Shown here piece after piece: positions 1-6,203 of a stretch of DNA of 11,290 nucleotides. This DNA comes from Hyphochytrium catenoides. Taxonomy: Eukaryota > Sar > Hyphochytriomycetes > Hyphochytriales > Hyphochytriaceae. The notes beneath the pieces are model-generated. The model saw only the letters and a list, made by a program, of their open reading frames with translations, made no database searches and had not been told where the DNA came from. The translations under genes and the position numbers were made by a program. The first letter of the stretch is position 1. Each line of letters starts with the position of its first letter. The DNA lies in assembly GCA_900088475.1 (NCBI GenBank), contig FLMG01000308.1, positions 9,163 through 20,452 on the forward strand. The letters run 5' to 3'.

Positions 1-138
1 CTGACAGCCGAAGAGGCAAAGCTATTATCTATAGATAGGGATAACACACAAATCGGACATTACCTTCAAAGGGCAAATACCCAATATCATTCCAAAGGTA
101 ATCGAGCCCTATTCCAGATATCTAACTTTAGAGTGTGA
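1..138 (+). CDS. possible 3' end of an upstream gene, cut by the window edge
   Basis: From base 1 one frame stays open for 45 codons and closes with TGA at 136-138. The translation is of mixed composition (begins LTAEEAKLL, ends FQISNFRV) and is not low-complexity, unlike the sequence that follows. I recognise no family in it. A run of this length is expected by chance fairly often, and no start or splice acceptor can be judged because the window begins here. It could be the final exon of a gene to the left or just noncoding DNA; I lean slightly to the latter. Confidence 0.2.
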   Translation: MTAEEAKLLSIDRDNTQIGHYLQRANTQYHSKGNRALFQISNFRV

Positions 139-351
139 CGCATTCGGGATGTAAGAGCCTAAGCTGCCCTGATGTTGGTAATCAGTTTCCGGCAGTTTCT
201 CTTCCTCCTAAAACTGCTCAAAGAGCTGCTAACGGTCTTCGAATCCCGTCTGCAAAAGACGGTTAACGGCTGTTTGGTATTTTTGGAAAGATTCGCGGAA
301 AGGTTGGTCTGGGGTTTGTTTCTTTCGGAGTTGGGGTTTGTAACGCCTTTT

Positions 352-411
352 GGAGAGAGGGAGAGAAAGGGGAAGCAGGAGGGACATACAGAGAGAGAGA
401 GGGAGAGGGGA

Positions 412-442
<31 letters not shown>

Positions 443-477
443 AAAGAGAGAGAGAAAAGAAAGAGAGAGAGAGGAAG

Positions 478-508
<31 letters not shown>

Positions 509-560
509 GAAAGAGAGAGAGAGGGAGAAGAGAGAGGGAAGGGAGAGAGAGAGAGAGAGG
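352..560. repeat. GA-rich purine microsatellite
   Basis: The + strand is nearly pure purine for about 200 bases, built of (GA)n runs interrupted by AAAG and GGG units. The longest uninterrupted GA run is near 411-437. Purine bias continues more weakly to about 640. Both strands carry long open frames across it (Arg/Glu-rich on +, Ser/Leu-rich on -), but these are an artefact of a repeat that lacks stop codons. Homopurine/homopyrimidine tracts with mirror-like GA runs can adopt triplex (H-DNA) structure and often lie near promoters (known in general); whether this one does is inference. Confidence 0.9.
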
Positions 561-660
561 TGAAGGGCGCAACACTAAGAGAAGAGCGGACGGAGATGGA
601 CGGAAGAGAAAGAACGGAGGAGGGAGAAGAGGCGATGGCATCGTACCAGAAGCAAGCACA

Positions 661-1162
661 CCGGAGAGAGAAGAGGGTCTCAAGTCTTCCCATAAAGGCT
701 ACTCAGGCGCTCACTTTAGGCGAGCGGGCTGACAACGAGGGCGGCCGGCTGCTGGGATGATGCTACCACCCGGAGCAGAAGCATCTCGTTCGACGCATTG
801 TCAGCCACCTGTAAGATAGACCTCCCTTCTCTGTCGTCAAGGCGAATATGGTGATGCAGCTTCGCTGCTGAGCATTAGATCGCTGACTCAGCAGAGGGGC
901 AAAGACGATTGAGATGACTCCTACGAGTGCCCAGGAGGACGGCAACAACAACTGGGCAGCCCAAGATATATGACCATGAGGCCCCATTGTTGCTGCCATT
1001 AGGCAAGCAGAAGATCCTTGCTCCACTTGCGGCAGGCAATCATTTGACTTGTCATCCTAGTTGCCATTCCCTCATCCGCTTGCTTCGAATAACAGCTTGG
1101 CCACAACCTACACGGCCTACTTTGCTGCTGCTAAACTTGGCGGTGAAGGGAAGATAGTGAAG
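661..1162 (+). other. upstream region / probable 5' UTR of the MOK-like kinase gene
   Basis: This roughly 500-base stretch between the GA tract and the kinase ATG has no supported gene. Short open frames occur on both strands, but none resembles a protein. The kinase frame is open upstream of its ATG only from a TTG near 1061, with no in-frame ATG, so the stretch just before 1163 is best read as 5' UTR. I see no clear TATA box or other recognisable promoter element. A noncoding 5' exon or 5' UTR intron cannot be excluded. Confidence 0.4.
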
Positions 1163-4100
1163 ATGAAGAAGTACCGATTGCTGGCGAAGAAGGGAGAGGG
1201 CACGTTCTCAGAGGTTCTTCGGGCGCAGAACATTAAGACGGGCAAGCACTGCGCCATTAAGTGTATGAAGTCCAAGTTTGACTCGGTCGAGCAGGTTAAT
1301 AATCTTCGCGAGATCCAGTCCTTGAGACGCGTTTCTCCTCATCCAAACATCATCAAGCTGGAAGAGGTGCTCTATGACCAGCCCACCGGTAAGGTAGTAG
1401 CTTGCCTTGTGTTCACGCTTTCCCTGGCAATGGATGGGTCAAGTTAGGAAAGCAGCTGACGCTCTGCTGTCTAATGCTTTATCAGGGCGTCTGGCGCTGG
1501 TGTTTGAGCTGATGGAGATGAATCTCTATGACTTAATCAAAGATCGGTCAGAGTATCTGGACGAGACACTAGTTGCCCGCTATATGTGAGTCAACCAACA
1601 ACCAGAGAAAGAAAGAGGGAAGAGGCACCGGGATCGGCTATGCATCGTTCCTGTCAAAAAGCGCTTCCTCTCTCTGTTTCTTTGTCTCTTTCCTTCATCC
1701 TGTGCTCCTTTTGCGATAGTATGCACGCATATTGGCTAACTTCTATTCTATCTGTCAAGGCGAAGATGTTTCTCTTTCTTTCCTTTCTCAGTCTCTTCCT
1801 TTCTCAGTCTCTTCCTTTTTCTTTCTCCCTTTCTCTCTCTCCTATCTCTCTTTGATTATCTCTCTTTCTCTTTCTCCAGTCGCTGTCCCTTTCTACTACC
1901 GGATCTCTCTCTCTCCGCCATGCTCCCTCACTCCACCAACCTGTCATATAAGCTCTGTCTCTAGCCGAGGTTATCTCTTGTACTGTTCTTCCTTCTCTTT
2001 TTTCTATCCTGGCTCTTCTACTTTATAGCCTCCTTAAGGGAAATGACTTCATCTCACGCTCGCTCTCCTCCTTCCCAGGTGGCAGAGCTTCAACGGTCTG
2101 GCGCACATGCACAGAAAGGGGATCTTCCATCGAGACATAAAGCCCGAGAACATCCTTTTAGCTCCAGACGGAATGCTGGTGAAGATCGCGGACTTTGGCT
2201 CGTGTCGGGGCATTCATTCGAAGCAGCCGTACACTGAGTACATTTCCACACGATGGTGACTGAGATCTACTATGGACTTATTCTTATCCGACACTGGTCC
2301 AGCCGTCACTCTCCAGATACTTCCATCACCTGCTTTATACTCTTCCTTCTACGAAGAGTAGACCTCTCCCTCTCTCTATATATGAAATACCCTCTCTTTT
2401 TCACTCTTTCGGCGGTCATACTGATGTCCTCTCTTTCTAACTGTAGGTACCGTTCTCCTGAGTGTTTGCTAACTAACGGCTACTACGGCGCTGAGATGGA
2501 CATCTGGGGCCTGGGCTGTGTGATGTTTGAGATCATGAGGTCAGTTTCGTCATGTTCTCTTCCAGGCGAAGCGCCTGTTCCCCTACTCTTTATTATAAGA
2601 AAACCTCTTGACCTGAGTGTCTCCCTCTCCACTCCAGTCTCTATCCTCTCTTCCCAGGACAGAACGAGGCTGACCAGGTAGACAAGATCCATAGAGTCAT
2701 GGGCACGCCCTCCCCTGAGGTGATAAAGAGCAAAGCAGCGACTGCAGTTGTTCATGTCTAGGATCCCAGCTAACGAGATGCCATGTGCCTTGCTCTGCCT
2801 TGCTTTTGCACAGACGCTAGCTCCCTACAGAAAAGTTGGCGCATCGCATGTTGACTTTGACAATCTCACAGTGTATACTGGAACCCCTCTCGCTGCCCTT
2901 CTGCCGTCTTTTTCCAATGACGCTTTGGACCTTCTGCGTAATGTAAGGGAGGAAGATGCTCTCTCTGTTCGAGGACCTCTTCAAGGAAGCCTTGCCGAAC
3001 GATGCATCGAGGGTTAACAACCTGTTGCTATCTCCTCTTTGTCATCGTGTTTCCGTTTTGCTCACACAGCTGCTGAAGTACAACGCTAAGGAGAGATTGA
3101 CAGCAGAACAAGCGTTAAATCACCGCTTCTTTGATAGCTGCAGGTTAGTGGGCCCTCACTGCTGCTGAAGATGATGGACCCGGTAGGGTCGTCGACACGA
3201 GAAGTAACTACGTAGAGAAGAAGGTTAGCCAGCAGCGGGGAAACGTTGATTAGTCTGACCCTCGGCCTAAGAGCAAGAAGGAGGACCAGGAGACAACAGA
3301 AGAGGTTGCAATAATAGCATTTGTGCAAAAGAATCACTCTTCTTCGGATCTTCTTCCAGGAACATGGACCTCTCAGCAGGCAGCACCCCCACTAACAAGA
3401 AAGCTCAGGCGTCAGAGGATCCCGCGAAGTATCAGACTGCCAAGACTAGTGGCCCCAAGGAACAGCCTGACCTCAAGCCAACAAAGGAGAAAAAAGAGGA
3501 GGTGGCACCGCAACAGGCTGAGAGCAACAGGTATGCAAGGCTCGTACCTCTCGGGCTTCTCTTATCTTCTTCTCCAGCTCCCACTTCCACATAAAGCTCT
3601 ATCCCTCATCGTCCTTTCCCGTCCGTGCTCCATATTGTGGCCCTACACTATCATGGAAGTAGCTCTGCCGTGGCCTATAAGAAGAAAAGGGTAAGAGTTA
3701 GACCACAACTCAAAGCAACATCTCTTCTTCGTTTTATCTAAGCGGGTCTCTTGGTTCTCTTCGTCTACTCTCAGCAACAGATGAGGGCGATGAAGAAGAA
3801 GGCGGAGGAGGAGGCGGCTCTTGCGGAGAAGGCGGCAGAGGCATCGACAGTGGCCCCACAGCAGCAAGACGCTGTTCAGAAGAATGTAGTTCCAACGGCC
3901 ACTAACAACAAAGCGAATGCCAGCCCGGCAGGAGAACCCCTGTCCTCGTCTAATATTCTACCTTCTATTACCTGGTAAGCAACCAAGATCCTTGTCTCTG
4001 GCAGGATAGATACTCAAAGAGAGCCTGACATCGATTCCTTTCTCCCTTTTCCACATTGGTAGCCACGTCTCTCAGCAGCAGCAGCAACAAGGTTCAGATG

Positions 4101-4768
4101 CGTTGACGACAATGAAGAAAAAGCCAGCAGATAATAGCAGTATGGGCATGGGAGCGACAGGCATGACTGGGGAAGGGCACGTTAGGAAGCATTCGCTTAA
4201 CGGCTCACAGTCCACAGCTTACGACTATCAGAGCAGCAACTCACATCTCATGGTTGAGAAGCTCACCAAGGTACGCGAGCTCATTGGCTTACTTCGTAGC
4301 GGCCCGCGTCTTAAGGGCGCATTACTTGCTCTGATGGTAAACTTACCATGATACTAGCTGCTGATGCGGATGCCTTTCGCTTGTCTTACGTGCTCGAACC
4401 CTCCGCCCGCTGGCTTCCCCGACTCTTTCTAAGTCTCTATCTTCCTCGTTCGTGGAGGTTCCCACTGCTCGAGCCATCTCTCCCTTAAGAACGTCACCTA
4501 CTTTCTCTTTTTAACCCTTCTTCCTACAAATCCGCTCTCTGATCGCGTGCAGCAGCACAAGGGTCTCTATAAGAGTGAACTCCCGCAACTCATCCCGGCG
4601 TTAGGAAACTCTCCGCGGTCCCACGCGAGCAGTGAAGCCTCCTCTTCGGTGCACCCGCAAGGATCCAACTCCATTCTTCCTAAGCAGGACCTTCAGACCT
4701 TGAAGCAGAAAACGAAGAAAAGGCAATATCGAGGCAGAAACGGAAAGGTGCGCCTCAGAAGAGCTTGA
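1163..4768 (+). CDS. MOK: MOK/LF4-type protein kinase (RCK family), 11 exons
   Basis: Serine/threonine kinase of the MAK/ICK/MOK group. Members act in cilia, and the Chlamydomonas orthologue LF4 limits flagellar length (family knowledge). Exons I support: 1163-1388, 1486-1585, 2079-2255, 2447-2539, 2638-2719, 2814-2942, 3070-3143, 3360-about 3501, 3775-3974, 4063-4270, 4553-4768. These give one open frame of about 548 residues. The start is the first ATG in frame, has A at -3, and places [18 protein letters not shown] exactly where MOK proteins begin. Domain order: Gly-loop 11-18, Lys33, alpha-C Glu50 within [14 protein letters not shown] 126-128, DFG 147-149, TEY 161-163, SPE in place of APE at 171-173, LFPG after exon 5 starts, and domain end near residue 290. 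Intron phases are mixed (1,2,2,2,0,0,2,?,2,0). MOK identity rests on [20 protein letters not shown] and LREIQ-LRR-PHPN. The exon 8-9 junction and the last exon are less certain than the kinase exons. Confidence 0.88.
1586..2078 (+). other. intron 2 of the kinase gene, pyrimidine-rich
   Basis: The longest intron in the window (493 bases) starts with the strong donor gtgagt and ends cttcccag. From about 1660 to 1910 the + strand is dominated by CTCT/CTTT runs, the opposite strand bias to the GA tract upstream of the gene. Short open frames across it are Ser/Leu/Phe-rich repeat artefacts. I see no nested gene or RNA. Confidence 0.75.
1781..1818 (+). repeat. 16-bp perfect tandem repeat in intron 2
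   Basis: The unit tcctttctcagtctct occurs twice in perfect tandem (1781-1796, 1797-1812) and a third copy begins (1813-1818). Each full copy contains a pyrimidine-tract plus CAG arrangement resembling a 3' splice acceptor, inside an intron whose used acceptor is about 280 bases further on. Confidence 0.9.
3142..4768 (+). other. disordered C-terminal tail of the MOK-like kinase (end of exon 7 to exon 11)
   Basis: After the kinase fold the gene continues for about 255 residues rich in Lys, Glu, Ser, Ala and Gln. Exon 8 is Lys/Glu/Pro-rich. Exon 9 starts with a short charged helix ([18 protein letters not shown]). Exon 10 opens with six consecutive Gln codons. Exon 11 ends in a basic patch ([17 protein letters not shown]) that could be a nuclear-localisation or docking signal. 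RCK kinases generally carry long divergent tails with localisation roles (family knowledge). No domain is recognisable. The junction between exons 8 and 9 is ambiguous, so residue counts in the tail may shift by about 15. Confidence 0.6.
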
Positions 4769-4789
4769 CATGTAGTCGCGAACTGCTAT

Positions 4790-5033
4790 AGAGATAGAGA
4801 GAAAAAGAGGGGGAGAAACAGCGAGGAAAAATGAGTGATTGAGAGACTGTGTGTGACTGGAATAGATCGGGAGACGAGCAGCTGGAGAGGAAGAGGGAGA
4901 CAGAGAGCAAGGGCAGAGATCTCACCCAGAGAAAGAGTTGGGTTCCAGAGACAAGGAGAGCGAAGAATGAGAAGGTGAAGTGGTCAGATCTTGGAAAGCG
5001 GAGGAAAAACAAAGGCAGAGAAACAGAAACATA
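4790..5033. repeat. purine-rich low-complexity tract
   Basis: The + strand is strongly A/G-biased (repeated GAGA, AGAG and GGAA words) but far less regular than the 352-560 microsatellite. The complementary Ser/Phe/Leu-rich frame on the minus strand is a composition artefact. It probably belongs to the kinase 3' UTR, or to an intron if the alternative last exon is used. Confidence 0.6.
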
Positions 5034-5100
5034 ATGCTGCATCTCTTGTCAACCAAATGACTCGATGGGGGTCCTGACCATAATCCATGCCTTTACGCAG

Positions 5101-5169
5101 ATTGTACAGAGCAAGGTGTATGCTCAGAAAGGAGGCAGTGTGGCCCCGGTCGAGCCTTCCGAAAGCTAA
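5101..5169 (+). CDS. possible alternative last exon of the MOK-like kinase
   Basis: Exon 11 contains AAG|gtgcgc at 4747/4748 in phase 0. That six-base donor is the same one used at 8352 in the neighbouring gene. Downstream, a pyrimidine-containing stretch ends in ctttacgcag at 5100. From 5101 a phase-0 frame runs 22 codons (IVQSKVYAQKGGSVAPVEPS...) to TAA at 5167-5169. Use of this exon would replace the last six residues of the 4768 ending with 22 others and make 4748-5100 an intron. The purine-rich interior is unlike the other introns here, so I treat this as a minority option. Confidence 0.22.
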   Translation: MVQSKVYAQKGGSVAPVEPSES

Positions 5170-5460
5170 TAGGCCAAGAGAAATTTTTCTGAGAAGAAAG
5201 CGCTTTGGGTTGACATCTTGCCAACGCTTCGAGAAAGAAGGGAAGTCAGTGAGTAGAAGAGATAGAAGATTCTGCTTTGCTTCGCTAGAAAGACTCCTCT
5301 TCTTCGCTTATTCCTAGTAATAACATAGAGACTATCAGCACCGTGTCCGCCTTGTTCTGCCCTATGCGCGAGAGAGACGGGACCTCTTCCTCTTCTCAAA
5401 AGTCTCGCTCAGTTCCGAGGGTTATCGCTTTGAAGCCCGATCGAAGTAGCTGTCACTATT

Positions 5461-5509
5461 GGCAATACTGACACAGGGCGGGGGCTAGCAATCAGTGGCA
5501 GTACTGACG
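5461..5509 (+). repeat. short imperfect direct repeat
   Basis: ggcaatactgaca at 5461-5473 recurs as ggcagtactgacg at 5497-5509, with two differences over 13 bases and a 36-base offset. The spacer is GC-rich (gggcgggggct). It is too short and isolated to assign a role and may be chance. Confidence 0.35.
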
Positions 5510-5897
5510 AGGACGCAAGTAGAATGTTAAAAGATAGAGCTCAGCTTCTTAAGTAGCACGCCAGAGGGAGGCTGAGAGCGACGTAGACAGGTTAGGGAGA
5601 AGTAAGTCAGGAGCCATAGGAACATGGAAGGGGATAAGGAGGTGTCCATGGGTGTATTGTCATGATCTATTCACGCCTTACATACAGAGATTAAGAAAAC
5701 TTCGCCTTTGCTTGGAGGTGCAAGGCAATACGTACAGTGGCTTTGGCAAGAAGCGAGGTGGAGACGGATTGAGATAAATAGGAGAGCGTGAAGCATAGTA
5801 CAGAATAGGGTACAGAGTAAGCTACCTATCTATTGGGAGGACCTGCAGGAGATTCGCAAGTTGAAGGTATGGTAAGCGGTGATACTGCCAGGTACTT

Positions 5898-6203
5898 TCA
5901 CATTGACATGGCATCGGCGGCGTTGTCGTCTTCCATCTTCATACCGACGTTCGCTGGCATGACCGTGCATTCGGGCTCTAGATCCTCCCACTGTGGAACT
6001 GCGGATGGTTCGCTGAACGAGAGCTGAGGCGAGGAGCAGGAGGTCCTCCTCTTTTTGTCCGCTGTGGGTGGAAGAGGCTGCTCCTCCATCAGACCAGCAG
6101 ACAGGTCTTGATGAGGTCTAATTCGACCAGGCTGCCTTTCAACTTCTTCAAGCAAAGAAGACGACGTCGACGAAGTGAGGGAGGAGCCCGTAGAAGCAGG
6201 TCG
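5898..6203 (-). other. Ser/Pro-rich acidic C-terminal tail of the coiled-coil protein
   Basis: The last 101 residues leave the coiled coil. They begin RPASTGSSLTSSTSSS, contain Pro-rich and basic patches (QPLPPTADKKRR), then an acidic end with Met-rich closure (DNAADAMSM). Ser runs and SP dipeptides make phosphorylation plausible, and KKRR could be a nuclear signal. This is composition-based inference only. TGA at 5900-5898 closes the frame. Confidence 0.75.

Larger units (their letters stand above)
1172..3134 (+). other. kinase catalytic domain of the MOK-like gene (exons 1-7)
   Basis: Exons 1-7 encode residues about 4-290, a complete protein kinase fold with no missing catalytic residue. 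Joins that read through correctly include [12 protein letters not shown] (1388/1486), ARYM|WQSF (1585/2079), STRW|YRSPE (2255/2447), GTPSPE|TLAPYRK (2719/2814) and DLLRN|LLKYN (2942/3070). The last two introns use the weak donor gtgata and the good donor gtaagg and are both phase 0. The TEY motif is the dual phosphorylation site seen in MOK and ERK-like kinases, so activation by phosphorylation at T161/Y163 is expected. One residue more than in other MOK proteins seems to lie before SLYPLFPG at the exon 4-5 junction. Confidence 0.88.
4769..5897. other. intergenic region between two convergent genes
   Basis: The kinase stop and the coiled-coil gene stop face each other 1129 bases apart, so this interval must hold both 3' UTRs and polyadenylation sites. 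No canonical AATAAA is evident in the expected orientation close to either stop. The first part is purine-rich. Apart from a possible extra kinase exon at 5101-5169, open frames are short and unconvincing. No RNA gene was recognised by eye. Confidence 0.6.

Noticed and set aside
225-265. tRNA T-loop-like string ttcgaatcc near 238
   Set aside because: The flanking bases do not form a T stem and no acceptor, D or anticodon arm can be placed around it.
159-760. Long open frames on both strands across 159-760 (Arg/Glu-rich on +, Ser/Leu-rich on -)
   Set aside because: They are generated by the GA/CT repeat, which contains no stop codons in several frames; the translated residues are repeat artefacts with no protein-like sequence conserved outside the tract.
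1061-1162. Upstream extension of the kinase N-terminus by 34 residues
   Set aside because: The frame is open but its first codon at 1061 is TTG, not ATG; the ATG at 1163 aligns with the family start, so the upstream stretch is treated as 5' UTR.
2483-3337. Minus-strand open frames opposite kinase exons 4-7
   Set aside because: They lie antisense to well-supported kinase exons and show no recognisable protein sequence.
3323-3694. 123-codon + strand frame overlapping kinase exon 8
   Set aside because: It runs through the intron and reads exon 8 in a different frame from the kinase. The kinase-frame translation joins correctly from exon 7 and has the Lys/Glu/Pro composition of a kinase tail.
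4849-5042. Open frames on both strands in the purine-rich tract after the kinase gene
   Set aside because: They are short, composition-driven (Arg/Lys/Glu on +, Ser/Phe/Leu on -), and lack splice or start context.
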